Made by a program: the position numbers and the translations under genes. A stretch of DNA of 43,718 nt from an uncultured beta proteobacterium. GTDB taxonomy: Bacteria > Pseudomonadota > Gammaproteobacteria > Burkholderiales > Burkholderiaceae_C. The DNA lies in contig CAISLN010000080.1 in NCBI GenBank assembly GCA_903886275.1, positions 1-43,718 on the forward strand, given 5' to 3'. The notes under the pieces are model-generated. The model was not told the origin of the DNA and searched no databases. It was given only the letters and a program-made list of their open reading frames with translations. Positions 1 through 9,374 of this stretch are shown here, piece after piece (position 1 is the first letter of the stretch; each line of letters begins with the position of its first letter).

Positions 1-916
1 CCTGCGGCTGTGCCACCGAGCGTGACCACATCGCTGCCCAATGCGGTGACAGTAGCGCTGCCGGTAAGCGCAGCAGTTGTGTTGGCGTCATAGACCTTGG
101 CGCTGGCGGTGAGGCCCGTGACTGCCAAGTCCGCTTTGCTGATGCTGGCCGTCAGGCCTGTCTGCTGCACCAGGTTGTAGTTGGCGTTGTCGGCACCGCT
201 GAGTGTCACGCCGGTGACGGTGACCGCTTTAGCCGTGCCCGCATTCTTGTCGGCAAACGTGGCGCTGGCGGTACCACCGAGCGTGACCACATCGCCCGAC
301 AGTGCTGTCACTGCTGCAATGCCGCCCAGGGTGGCCGTGGTGTTGGCGTCATAGACCTTGTCGCTGGCAGTGAGGCCCGTGACTGCCAAGTCTGCTTTGC
401 TGATCGTGGCCGTCAGGCCCGTCGCTTGCAGCAGGTTGTAGTTGGCGTTGTCGGCACCGCTGAGTGTCACGCCGGTGACGGTGACCGCTTTTGCAATGCC
501 CGCATTCTTGTCGGCAAACGTGGCGCTGGCGGTACCACCGAGCGCGACCACATCACCCGACAGTGCTGTCACTGCTGCAGTGCCGCCCAAGGTGGCCGTG
601 GTGTTGGTGTTATAGGTTTTGTCGCTGGCAGTGAGGCCGGTGACGGCCAGATCGGCCCTGCTGATCGTGGCCGTCAAGCCCGTCTGCTGTACCAGGTTGT
701 AGTTGCCGTTGTCGGCACCGCTGCCGCTGAGTGCCACGCCAGTGACGGTGACCGCTTTTGCAATGCCCACATTCTTGTCGGCAAACGCACCGGCGGCAGT
801 ACCACCGAGTGTGACCACATCGCTGCCCAATGCGGTGACAGCAGCGGTGCCGGTGATAGAAGCCACGACATTGGTGTCGTAGGTCTTGCCCACGGCAGTG
901 AGGCCGCTCACCTGCA
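1..916 (-). repeat. Tandem YDG-domain repeats, period 258 bp (86 codons)
   Basis: The Val-Tyr-Asp-Ala/Thr-Asn core recurs near 92, 352, 611 and 875, giving spacings of about 258, 258 and 264 bp. Three full units and part of a fourth are present inside the adhesin gene. Nucleotide identity between units is high, and the unit nearest the centre of the protein is two codons longer. This points to recent amplification and makes the array prone to copy-number change and mis-assembly. Confidence 0.85.
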
Positions 917-3900
917 ATGGGGCCGCCGTCACGTTGACACTGGTGTTGCCCGTCAAGACCGGGGTGATCAGATAACCCAGTTGCGACGAATAAAGGTCAG
1001 CTCCTACCGTGGGTGCGCCCACGTTCTTGCTGCTGAGCGCGGCAAGGTTACCCTGCACCAGGCTGCTGTCCGCTGTGGTCAGCGAGTAGCTGGTACCCAC
1101 TCCACCGGCGTAATTTGTGGTGGCGTTATATTGTTGAGAGTTGGGCCCGGTGGCGGTGGGTCCGGTGTAGTTCACCGTGACTGTCAGCGGTGTCAGCCAG
1201 TTACGCAGCAGCGGCGTGGTGTGGCCTTCGTAAATCTTCCAGGTGGTGTCGAGGTTCAGGCCACCGAAAGTGGCCGCCTGCTGCATGGCGGCGCCACTGG
1301 TGCCGCCACTGACCGCCGCGCCTTTGACCCAGCCAGAGGCAACACTGTTGGTGGTGGTGCCACCGCTCTGATCGCCCACCAACGCATCGTAGCTGCCATT
1401 GGCGGTGCCTGCCGCATTCACCGCGCCAGTGGCAAAGCTGTTGCTGATGGTTCCCGAGCTGTACCCAGACAGGCCGCCGGCCGCATCGCCAGAGGCGCTG
1501 TTGACGAGGGACACCGTACCCGTTGCATAGCTGTCCGTGATCGCGGTATTGGATCCGTCTAACGCACCGACCAGCCCACCCAGCCAAGCACCGTTGGTCG
1601 CCACTGTGCTGCTGACGTTTACCGCCGCCATGCTGCTGGTAATCGACCCGGGATCCATCTGGTAGCCGACCAGGCCGCCGATGTTGGAGGTGCTGCCGCT
1701 GCTGCGCACCGTGCCGGTGGCCAAGGAGTCTCTCACCGATCCGAGGTTGAAACCCACCAGCGCGCCAGCATCGACAATGTTTGTGCTGCCGGTGCCGGTG
1801 ATGCTGGCGTCGATCAGGCCGATGGCCGACACGCTGCCTGCGGTGTCCAGCTTGCCGATCAGGCCGGCCAGGGCGTAGCTCGTCACCACCGTGAGGCCGC
1901 TGAGGCGGTGGTACTGGCCGTTCAGGCTGCCGCTGAAGGGAACGACGGAAACCGACATCATATCGGTGTTATTGACGCCAACGGGCACAAAGCCCGCCGC
2001 GCCCCACACCCCGGCGTTGCCGCTGCCGTCCACGGCGCGGCCGGTGGCGCTGGCGTCGATGTTATTGGCCAGCGTGTAGCTGTCGTTAAGCTTGAGCGAC
2101 ATCAGCTGCAAGCCCACCGCATCGGCAATACCAGTGCGCCAAGTGCCGGCCAGCAGGGGCCGCACGGCGCTGGCGCTGGTGCTGCCGGCGCTGGTCACCA
2201 GGCTGCCGTCGGCGTTGACCATCACCCACCGATTGTCCGTGGTGCTGCCCGCGTCGGCGCTGGCGCTGGTGAACGTGAAGCCGCTGTAGTTGTTGGCGGT
2301 AAAGGCATTCGCGTTGCTAAGGCCCGTCATACCTATCGATGTATTGCTGGCACCCGTGCCAGAGTTGGCCGTGCTGTTGAAATAACCATCGGTGACGAGG
2401 CCACTGGTGACCAGGCCGACCAGGCCGCCCTTCGTGCCACTGACGACCGTGCCCGAGGCATAGGCCCTTGTCAGGCGGGCGCCATTGTCAAGTTTCCCCG
2501 CGAGGCCGCCTGCGATTGCGTTGCTGCTAGTGACATCGCCGGAGGCAAACACGTCGGTGAAGACGGCGGTGCTGCCGTCCATCAGGCCCACCAGGCCACC
2601 AACAATACCGCCTTGGCTGGTCACCTGAGCCGTGGCATAACTGCGGCTCACGGGCCCGTTCGCCAAGCCCACCAGCCCCCCCACATTGGTACTGCCCGAC
2701 ACCGCGCCGCTGGCACCGCTGTTACTGATGGCTGACCCGGAGTCCGTCTCGCCCACCAGGCCGCCTACGGAGCTGTTGCCGCTGACCGTGCCACTGGCGC
2801 TGCTGTTGCTCGTGCTGCTGCTGTTAAAGGCCTGGCCGATCAAGCCGCCCACATAATTGCCAGAGGAGTTGACGTTGCCACTGGCGCTGCTGTTGCTCAG
2901 GCCGCTGCTGTTATAGGCCTGGCCGATCAAGCCACCCACATAATTGCCGGTGCCGGTGGCGGTGACGTTGCCACTGGCGCTGCTGTTGCTCGTGCTGCTG
3001 CCGTTAATGGCCTGGCCGACCAGCCCGCCCACATAATTGCCGGTGGCGGTGACGTTGCCACTGGCGCTGCTGTTGATCGTGCTGCCGCCGTACATGGCCT
3101 GGCCGACCAGCCCGCCCACATAATTGCCGGTGGCGGTGACGTTGCCACTGGCGCTGCTGTTGCTCGTGATGCCGCCGTTCGTGGCCTGGCCGACCAGCCC
3201 GCCCACGTAGCTGTGGCCGTTGACCGCGCCCGTGGCGCGCCCGTTGGTGACCCCCAAGCCGCTGGTAGCTTTACCAGTGTAGCCACCAACGTAGTCGACG
3301 CCGCTGACGCTGCCGCTGGCGCTGTTGCCGCTCGCGCTGCCGTTGCCCTGTTCGCCGGTCAGGCCACCCACATAGTTGGCGGTGGACAGCACCGCGCCGC
3401 TGGCGCTGCTGTTGGTGATGCTGCCACCGGTGGTGCTCTGGCCGACCAGCCCGCCGGCATAGTCGGCCGCTGCGCTCACGGCGCCGCTGGCGCTGCTGTT
3501 ACTGATGGAGCCGCCGTTGTCGAGTTTGCCGACCAGCCCGCCGACGAAGCTTAACGCTGCGTTCACGGTGCCGGTGGCGTGGCTGCCGGTGATGGCGCTG
3601 CCACTACTCACAAAGCCCACCAAGCCGCCGGCTAGCCCGCCGCTGGCCGAGACGTTGCCAGACGCCACAGCGCCGCTGAGTTGGGCGGTGGCAGTCAGCA
3701 CGCCCGCCAAGCCGCCCACTTGGTTGGCCCCCGAGACGGCTGCACTGGTATTCAGGTTGCTGAGCGTGCCGTTCTCCAAGTCCCCCACCACCGCGCCGAC
3801 GTAGTCTTTTCCGGTGATGCTGCCGCCCGACAAGTTCAGGTCGCGCAGCTGGCTGCTAGTGCCGCTGACCAGGCCAAACAGCCCGACATAGTCGGTTGCC

Positions 3901-5537
3901 GCGCGCGCGATGCGCAGGCCCGAGAGGGTGTGGCCCAGGCCACTGAACACACCGGTGAACGGCGTGCTGCTGCTGCCCACCGGTGCAAAGCCGGCATTGC
4001 TGTTCCAACTGGCGGTGCCGCTGGCATCGATGTCGGCGCCCAGCGCGTAGTTGCCGGCCAAGCTGCCAGCCATGCCTTGCAAGTCGGTGCCCGTGGTGCT
4101 GCCCGCCAACCCGAGGCTGGTGATAACGGTGTAGTTTTTTGTCGTACCGTTCGAACCCAGTTGGGTGCTGAAATTTTGCCCGGCAGGCAGCGTGACGACG
4201 GCGCTCACGTTGTAGTTGCTGGTGTTGCTTAAAGCCACTGCGCCTTGGCCGTATTGCAGCGCCAGGCTGGCTGTGCCTGTGCCCGTCAGCGCAGCATTGA
4301 TGTTGATGTTGGCGCTGGCGTTCAGGGTCAGCGTGTTGGCGCTCCAGGCCACTGCGTCGTTCATGTTGATGTCGCCCGCCGTGCCCGCCGTGCCCGCCGT
4401 GCCGCTGCTGCTCTGGATGGCAAAGTTGCCTCCTGCCAAAGCCGTGGCCACTGCAGCACCTGTCATGTTGCCACCGCTAGCCGCCACCGTGTAGTCGACC
4501 GGATCGATCAGCCAAGTACCAGCGCTGCCCTGCGCGGCCAGCGTGGTGACGCGGGCGCTATCGGCCACGTTGACCTGCGCCGCGCTGGTCTCAATCAACC
4601 CGCCATTGCCCCCGTTGGGTGCACTCGCATCGAGCGTGCCGCCCACATTCACCGTCCCCGCCGCCATGCCGCCTAGCAGGGTAATCGTGCCCTGGTGGTT
4701 CTCGACCGTGCGCGCTTCGATCTTGCCGGTGTTGTTCACCACGCTGGCCAGCAGCGCATCCTTGGCGCCCGCGCCCATGAGCACCAGACCGCCATCGGCC
4801 TGAATCAGTCCGCCGTTTTCTACCAAGCTGTTGAGCAGGCTCTGGTCGATTTGCATATGGACCAGGCTGTTGCCGTTGAAGTTGAGCGTGACGGCGTTGC
4901 CCGCACCCAGCGCCACCGTGCCCAGCGGGGCGGTGATGCTGCCCTGGTTGCTGACCTGCTTGCCCAGCAGTGCCACATAGCCACCACTGGCCGCGTGGAT
5001 CGTGCCCTGGTTGACGATGCTGGCGGTGCCATTGCCGCTGAATAAGCGCGCATTGCCACTCAGGCTAGCATCATTCAAATCCAGCGTACTGGCTACCAGC
5101 GAGCCGACATTGACCTGCGCGCCCTGGCCAAACAGGATGCCGTTGGGGTTGATCAAATACACCTGCCCATTGGCATTGAGGTGCCCGAGAATTTGGCTGC
5201 CGTTGGTGTCCACAATGCGGTTCACGGCAATCGCGCTGGCCGAAGGCTGCACAAAGTTCACCGTTTCTTGTTTGGCAATGTTGAAGCTTTGCCAGTTGAG
5301 CGACAGGTTCTGGCTCGACTGCGTGATGGTGGTGGTGTGGGCCGATTGCACCATATTGCCCGCCCCTGAAACCACTTGTCCGCCAACGGGCGCGGCTTGC
5401 GCAAAGCTGGCGGTGAGCGACAGGGCGGCTGCCACGAGCTTGCGGCTGGAGCCCTTGCCGCGTCCGCGCGCCGATTCGGCGACTGCGACCCAGGCATTTG
5501 AGACTTGGTTCCAGACGATGCGGTAAATGTGGTTCAT
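1..5537 (-). CDS. Giant two-partner-secretion haemagglutinin-like adhesin (3' end outside window)
   Basis: Frame is open from ATG at 5537 to the window edge (about 1845 codons), so the protein is partial at its C-terminus. It begins with an extended signal peptide region (MNHIYRIVWNQVSNAWVAVAE) typical of TpsA exoproteins. A filamentous-haemagglutinin secretion domain follows, with the motifs NGQVYLINPNGILFG and GSQILGHLNANG around residues 110-130. The middle is rich in GLUG-type repeats (YVGGLVGQA..SSSASG). Next comes an MBG-like segment (LTVTVNYTG), then 86-residue YDG repeats (KVYDANTTATL..TLGGTA) running off the window. Known family role: export through a TpsB/FhaC pore to the cell surface for adhesion or biofilm formation. 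No TpsB partner gene is visible here. A palindrome lies 27 bp upstream of the start. The family call is firm; the ligand is unknown. Confidence 0.9.
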   Translation of the reverse strand, partial: MNHIYRIVWNQVSNAWVAVAESARGRGKGSSRKLVAAALSLTASFAQAAPVGGQVVSGAGNMVQSAHTTTITQSSQNLSLNWQSFNIAKQETVNFVQPSASAIAVNRIVDTNGSQILGHLNANGQVYLINPNGILFGQGAQVNVGSLVASTLDLNDASLSGNARLFSGNGTASIVNQGTIHAASGGYVALLGKQVSNQGSITAPLGTVALGAGNAVTLNFNGNSLVHMQIDQSLLNSLVENGGLIQADGGLVLMGAGAKDALLASVVNNTGKIEARTVENHQGTITLLGGMAAGTVNVGGTLDASAPNGGNGGLIETSAAQVNVADSARVTTLAAQGSAGTWLIDPVDYTVAASGGNMTGAAVATALAGGNFAIQSSSGTAGTAGTAGDINMNDAVAWSANTLTLNASANININAALTGTGTASLALQYGQGAVALSNTSNYNVSAVVTLPAGQNFSTQLGSNGTTKNYTVITSLGLAGSTTGTDLQGMAGSLAGNYALGADIDASGTASWNSNAGFAPVGSSSTPFTGVFSGLGHTLSGLRIARAATDYVGLFGLVSGTSSQLRDLNLSGGSITGKDYVGAVVGDLENGTLSNLNTSAAVSGANQVGGLAGVLTATAQLSGAVASGNVSASGGLAGGLVGFVSSGSAITGSHATGTVNAALSFVGGLVGKLDNGGSISNSSASGAVSAAADYAGGLVGQSTTGGSITNSSASGAVLSTANYVGGLTGEQGNGSASGNSASGSVSGVDYVGGYTGKATSGLGVTNGRATGAVNGHSYVGGLVGQATNGGITSNSSASGNVTATGNYVGGLVGQAMYGGSTINSSASGNVTATGNYVGGLVGQAINGSSTSNSSASGNVTATGTGNYVGGLIGQAYNSSGLSNSSASGNVNSSGNYVGGLIGQAFNSSSTSNSSASGTVSGNSSVGGLVGETDSGSAISNSGASGAVSGSTNVGGLVGLANGPVSRSYATAQVTSQGGIVGGLVGLMDGSTAVFTDVFASGDVTSSNAIAGGLAGKLDNGARLTRAYASGTVVSGTKGGLVGLVTSGLVTDGYFNSTANSGTGASNTSIGMTGLSNANAFTANNYSGFTFTSASADAGSTTDNRWVMVNADGSLVTSAGSTSASAVRPLLAGTWRTGIADAVGLQLMSLKLNDSYTLANNIDASATGRAVDGSGNAGVWGAAGFVPVGVNNTDMMSVSVVPFSGSLNGQYHRLSGLTVVTSYALAGLIGKLDTAGSVSAIGLIDASITGTGSTNIVDAGALVGFNLGSVRDSLATGTVRSSGSTSNIGGLVGYQMDPGSITSSMAAVNVSSTVATNGAWLGGLVGALDGSNTAITDSYATGTVSLVNSASGDAAGGLSGYSSGTISNSFATGAVNAAGTANGSYDALVGDQSGGTTTNSVASGWVKGAAVSGGTSGAAMQQAATFGGLNLDTTWKIYEGHTTPLLRNWLTPLTVTVNYTGPTATGPNSQQYNATTNYAGGVGTSYSLTTADSSLVQGNLAALSSKNVGAPTVGADLYSSQLGYLITPVLTGNTSVNVTAAPLQVSGLTAVGKTYDTNVVASITGTAAVTALGSDVVTLGGTAAGAFADKNVGIAKAVTVTGVALSGSGADNGNYNLVQQTGLTATISRADLAVTGLTASDKTYNTNTTATLGGTAAVTALSGDVVALGGTASATFADKNAGIAKAVTVTGVTLSGADNANYNLLQATGLTATISKADLAVTGLTASDKVYDANTTATLGGIAAVTALSGDVVTLGGTASATFADKNAGTAKAVTVTGVTLSGADNANYNLVQQTGLTASISKADLAVTGLTASAKVYDANTTAALTGSATVTALGSDVVTLGGTAA
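2390..3690 (-). repeat. GLUG-type short repeats inside the adhesin
   Basis: On the minus strand the pattern Y-V-G-G-L-V/I-G-Q-A followed by S-x-S-N-S-S-A-S-G recurs about every 23-26 codons. It is nearly identical at DNA level between 2840 and 3220. Looser copies extend to about 1340 on one side and 3870 on the other. Repeats of this kind occur in large bacterial surface proteins. Confidence 0.8.
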
Positions 5538-5564
5538 ATAGTCTTTTTCAGGATGCAACGAAAA

Positions 5565-5580
5565 TGTGCGCTATCGTACA
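5565..5580. promoter_or_regulatory. Imperfect palindrome upstream of the adhesin (TGTGCG-CTAT-CGTACA)
   Basis: The 6-bp arms have one mismatch around a 4-bp centre, 27 bp before the adhesin start. The same centre and right arm occur at 33327-33342 upstream of another gene. It may be an operator, for example for a TetR-like regulator; the binding protein is unknown. The 5538-5784 gap holds no convincing gene. Confidence 0.4.
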
Positions 5581-5784
5581 CAAGAGACTTGAATCAAACT
5601 TACAAAAACTTGGCGCATACTCAAAACGGTTGAATGAAAGGCCTGCGCCGCAAGCCCCTTCCTTGTCTACCGGAATGTGTTCGATGACAGCCGCAGTGCA
5701 ACGCAAAAGCTGCTCTCTGAAGCCGGTAACGAGCAGTTGCAGGCCCAAGCGTGAGCGCGCCAGCGCCGCCTGGGCGCCTGAGCT

Positions 5785-7563
5785 TTAGGCAGGGCGCAAG
5801 AACAACCCAAGTCCACCGGCCTTGGCATCGTGCTTGGCCAGGGCTGCCAGGTTGGCCACCTCTTCGGCCTTGGTGTACAGATGGCCGTCTATGGCCACTG
5901 CGCCTACGGACACCGTGGTGCAGGGGAAAAAGCGCGGCACGCCGTGGCGGTCTTCTGCCTGTATGCCGCCAGCGGCGCGGGCGTTCTCGTCAAACAACTC
6001 TCTGGCACAGTGGTTGAACTGCGCCACCAAGCGCTCGCAGCGCAGCCGCCAGTCCTGGCTTTGGAACAGCACAATGAAATCGTCGCCGCCCACATGGCCC
6101 AGGAAGTCGCGCTGCGTGTCGCAATGCTCCATGGCCACGCGTGCCATCAGGCGGATCATCTCGTCGCCGCGCCAGTAACCGTAGTAGTCGTTGTAGGGCT
6201 TGAAGTGGTTCAGGTCGGCATAGCAGGCCACAAACTGCAGCTGTTTTTTAAGCAGTCGCTCGATGTGCTGGCTGATCGGAATATTGCCCGGCAAAAAGGT
6301 CAGCGGGTTGGCGTGGCGCGCGGCCTCTATGCGCGTCTCGGTGACCGAGCGCACCAGCTGGTCGCCAGTGCCCAGGCCCAGATACCGGCCGTTCTCGGTG
6401 ACGATAAATCCCTCCGTCAGGTAGCGCTGGTCTTGCGAGGTGAGTATGCCCACCAGTTCGTCGATATTGTGGTCGCGCTCGACAATGCGCGGCGCCAGGT
6501 TGGTGTGCATGGCGCAGGACTTGCGGCCCCAGACCTCGCGGTAGTAGAGCCTGGAATAGGCGTTCATAAAGCTGGCGCGGTTGATGATGCCCACCGGCTT
6601 GTGCCCCTCCAGCACCGCCAGCGCATGCAGGGCCGTATGCTCCAGAAAAATGCGCGCCACCGCGTCGTTGCAGGCGTCGCTCGATACGGTAGGGGCCTGG
6701 GTAATGTCCAGGCTGCTGATCAGGCCGCTGGATGCGACCCGGCTGCTTTCGGGGAACACCGCCACCTGGCTTTCGCCCAGCACGCGCAGTGCCGCCCTGT
6801 CCACCAAGGGCTTGGGGTCGGGCTCTGGATAGCCCAGAAAATAGCCCTGGCCGTAGGCAATGCCCAGGTCGCGCAGCACCCGCAGGTCGGCGGCGGTCTC
6901 TATGCCCTCGGCCACCAGCGCACTGCCAAAGATGCTGGCAATTTGCTGCAGCGCCTGCACCGTCTTGAGCTTGTCGCCCTGGCTGCTGAGTTCGTGGATG
7001 AAGTAGCGGTCTATCTTGACGATCTCGGGTTTGAGCTGCGACCACAGGCGCAGGCTGGAGCGGCCGTCACCAAAGTCGTCCAGTGCCAGGCTCACGCCGG
7101 TGCTGCGAATGGCGGTCACTGCGCTGGACAATGCATCCATATCGGGTACCCGCTCATGCTCGGTGATCTCCAACACCAGCTCGCGCGGGCGCACGCCACG
7201 CTGACTCACCAGGCGCACCAGATGTTCGGTGCCCCAGCGCTGGAACATGCGCAGCAGGGCGGTGGCGCTGATGTTGACAAACAGGCGCCCGGGGGCACTG
7301 CGTGCGCCCCAGTTGGTGAGGATGGTGGAAAGGGCCGCGTGCTCCAGTTCAAAGCGCAGATGCTCCGCGTCGGCAGCCCGGAACAGCGCATCGGGCGTAT
7401 GCAGGGGCGTGGCCCGCGGGCCGCGTATCAGCGCCTCGTGCGCATACACCAGCGACTTCTCCAGCGTGACAATCGGCTGGTAGACCGGGAACAGGGTCTT
7501 GTCTTGCAGTATCTTTTCCAGAGGGCCCTGGCCAGCGGCGCAGGGTATCGGTTGGAGGTTCAC
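5785..7563 (-). CDS. EAL-CBS-GGDEF cyclic-di-GMP protein
   Basis: Three domains in order. An N-terminal EAL phosphodiesterase domain (about residues 10-250) shows QPIVTL, HEALIRGP, VNISA, EITE, LDDFGDGRSSL, VKIDRYF, AEGIET and GQGYFLG, so most catalytic residues are kept. A CBS-pair region follows (about 260-400, VGIINRASFMNAYSR). The C-terminal GGDEF-type domain has DLNHFKPYND and the variant signature GGDDF. Predicted role: c-di-GMP hydrolysis and/or sensing in the cytoplasm; cyclase activity is uncertain. The GTG at 7563 is chosen because residues further upstream are antisense-like and lie inside the preceding nucleotidase gene; GTG at 7584 is the alternative. It follows the 5'-nucleotidase by 10 bp and is probably the last gene of the receptor operon. 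Confidence 0.85.
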   Translation of the reverse strand: MNLQPIPCAAGQGPLEKILQDKTLFPVYQPIVTLEKSLVYAHEALIRGPRATPLHTPDALFRAADAEHLRFELEHAALSTILTNWGARSAPGRLFVNISATALLRMFQRWGTEHLVRLVSQRGVRPRELVLEITEHERVPDMDALSSAVTAIRSTGVSLALDDFGDGRSSLRLWSQLKPEIVKIDRYFIHELSSQGDKLKTVQALQQIASIFGSALVAEGIETAADLRVLRDLGIAYGQGYFLGYPEPDPKPLVDRAALRVLGESQVAVFPESSRVASSGLISSLDITQAPTVSSDACNDAVARIFLEHTALHALAVLEGHKPVGIINRASFMNAYSRLYYREVWGRKSCAMHTNLAPRIVERDHNIDELVGILTSQDQRYLTEGFIVTENGRYLGLGTGDQLVRSVTETRIEAARHANPLTFLPGNIPISQHIERLLKKQLQFVACYADLNHFKPYNDYYGYWRGDEMIRLMARVAMEHCDTQRDFLGHVGGDDFIVLFQSQDWRLRCERLVAQFNHCARELFDENARAAGGIQAEDRHGVPRFFPCTTVSVGAVAIDGHLYTKAEEVANLAALAKHDAKAGGLGLFLRPA

Positions 7564-7573
7564 GGTCTGTAGC

Positions 7574-9373
7574 TCAGTCCACACGCTGTATGCGACCCGG
7601 TGCAGGTGCGTGCACCACGCCGTGGGCGCGCAGGTAGAGCTTGGTGACCACCAGGTCGATTTCGCCGGTCTGCACATCCTGGCCCTCGCGCAGCACGGAG
7701 AAGTTGTCGCCGCCACTGGCCATGAAGTTGTTCACCGTGACCCGGTAGTTTTGCTGCGGCAACAGCGGCACACCGCCCAGCGTGATGGAACCCGGCAGCA
7801 CACGCGCGCCGGTGCCGGGGGCTGCACCTTCGGGGCTTTGCGCGCTCCAGCGGTAACTAAAGCCCTGCGACACCGACAGCATGCGTCCGCCCTGGGGTTG
7901 GGGCTTTTCCCATTGCTGCTCCAGCAGGCGGTGGATTTGCGCGCCGGTCAGGGTCAGAGTCACCAGGTTGTTGTTAAAGGGCAGCACGTTAAAGAGCTGA
8001 CCAAAGGTCACGGCCACGCTGGCCGACAGATCGGCGCGCAGGCCGCCGGGGTTGGTGAAGGCGATCTGCGCCGCACGCTCGCCGTAGCTGGCGTCGGACG
8101 AGCCGGCCAGGAACACATCCGTCATGAAGGCACCCAGCGTGCTTTCGCCCGCGGCATTTTGGCGCCGCTCTAGCGGCTCTGCCACGCGCCCCACCACCAG
8201 GTCGGAAATGCTGGCCGTCAGGTCGCCATAGCGCTGCACGATCTTGGCAATCTTCGGGTCGGCTGGAAGGGCCAGGTAGCCACGCGGCAGGGGCAGGGTG
8301 TTGCCTGCCGCATCCTTGATGGGCAGGCCATTGGTGACCAAGTGGTTGCTGGCATCCTTGGCAATCACGCGGTGGCTGCGCGCATCCACCGTCAGGTCAA
8401 TTTGCGTGGCCAATCTGCCATAAGAACCGGTCTGCGTGACCAGCTTGCCGTCGGGTCGAAGGCACACATATTCCTGGTGCGTGTGGCCCGAGACCACCAC
8501 GTCGATGGCGCTGTCAAAGCGGTCCACCAGGTTCACAATTTCGCCACTAAAGCCGGGGCAGGATTTGTCCAACACCTTCTTGGCCGTGGTCTGTCCGCCC
8601 TGGTGGATCAGCACCACGATCACCGTGGCGCCTTTGCGGCGCAGCTCGGGCACCAGCGCGTTGACGGTTTCCACTTCGTCGCGGAATTCCAGGCCGGCCA
8701 CGCCCGCAGGCGTCACCACGCTGGGCGTGTCTTTGAGGGTCAGGCCTATGAAGGCCACCTTCACACCGCCCACAGTGCGTATGGCATAGGCGCTCAGCAG
8801 CGGCTTGGCGCTTTGCTGGTCGATCACATTGGCGGCCAGGTATTGGAAATGCGCGCCGGCAAAGCGCCCATCCCGCATGCAGGTGTCCACACCGATGACA
8901 CCGGCGCTGCCGTCGGCGGTTTTGGGAAAGCAGCCGCCCTGTTGCAGGCGCAGCAGCTCGGCGCGGCCCTTGTCAAATTCATGGTTGCCGACGCTGGCAA
9001 TGTCCAGTCCGATGGCGTCTAGCACCTCGATGGTGGGCTCGTCATGGAACAGGCCCGAGGTCAGTGGCGAGGCGCCCAGCATGTCGCCGGCCGCCACCAC
9101 CAGGGTGTTGCCTGGATTGCGGCTTTTGAGCTGGCGCACCAGCGTAGACAGATAGGCGGCTCCTCCGGCCGACACCCGGCTGCCCTCGGGCCTGTCGGGG
9201 TCCGGCACCATCACGCTGCCCGAGGGCGGCGAGATGTTGCCGTGGAAGTCGTTCAGGGCGATCAGCGACAGCGTGATCGGCTTGCGGGACGGCGCCTTTG
9301 CCGCCGCCAGACTGCTGCCTGCAGCCACTGTGCAAATGGCTGCGAGCAGCAGGGGGGCGGTAAAGGCGCGCAT
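7574..9373 (-). CDS. Periplasmic 5'-nucleotidase / 2',3'-cyclic phosphodiesterase (UshA-type)
   Basis: This 599-residue protein has a signal peptide (first ~24 residues, ending ..SSLAAAKA). A calcineurin-type metallophosphatase domain shows the motifs NDFHGN, AGDMLG, GNHEFDKG, VLIHQGG and SGHTHQEY. The C-terminal 5'-nucleotidase domain (from about residue 390, with FTNPGGLRADL, FNVLPFNNNL and NNFMASGGDNF) supplies the nucleotide pocket. Known family role: release of phosphate from extracellular nucleotides in the periplasm. The start is one base after the TAA of the TonB-dependent receptor, so the two are translationally linked. Coupling to TonB receptors suggests organophosphate scavenging, which is inference. 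Confidence 0.92.
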   Translation of the reverse strand: MRAFTAPLLLAAICTVAAGSSLAAAKAPSRKPITLSLIALNDFHGNISPPSGSVMVPDPDRPEGSRVSAGGAAYLSTLVRQLKSRNPGNTLVVAAGDMLGASPLTSGLFHDEPTIEVLDAIGLDIASVGNHEFDKGRAELLRLQQGGCFPKTADGSAGVIGVDTCMRDGRFAGAHFQYLAANVIDQQSAKPLLSAYAIRTVGGVKVAFIGLTLKDTPSVVTPAGVAGLEFRDEVETVNALVPELRRKGATVIVVLIHQGGQTTAKKVLDKSCPGFSGEIVNLVDRFDSAIDVVVSGHTHQEYVCLRPDGKLVTQTGSYGRLATQIDLTVDARSHRVIAKDASNHLVTNGLPIKDAAGNTLPLPRGYLALPADPKIAKIVQRYGDLTASISDLVVGRVAEPLERRQNAAGESTLGAFMTDVFLAGSSDASYGERAAQIAFTNPGGLRADLSASVAVTFGQLFNVLPFNNNLVTLTLTGAQIHRLLEQQWEKPQPQGGRMLSVSQGFSYRWSAQSPEGAAPGTGARVLPGSITLGGVPLLPQQNYRVTVNNFMASGGDNFSVLREGQDVQTGEIDLVVTKLYLRAHGVVHAPAPGRIQRVD

Positions 9374-9374
9374 C

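Noticed and set aside
426..1562. Long plus-strand open frame over the adhesin
   Set aside because: Antisense shadow of the repetitive adhesin. The translation is low-complexity and has no start context; the minus frame has clear domain motifs.
5548..5748. 66-codon minus ORF between the c-di-GMP gene and the adhesin
   Set aside because: No ribosome site, no family resemblance, and it covers the region where the adhesin promoter should lie.
5830..7572. 580-codon plus-strand open frame opposite the EAL-CBS-GGDEF gene
   Set aside because: Typical high-GC antisense frame, rich in His/Gln/Ala/Gly without domain motifs; the minus strand encodes intact EAL, CBS and GGDEF domains.
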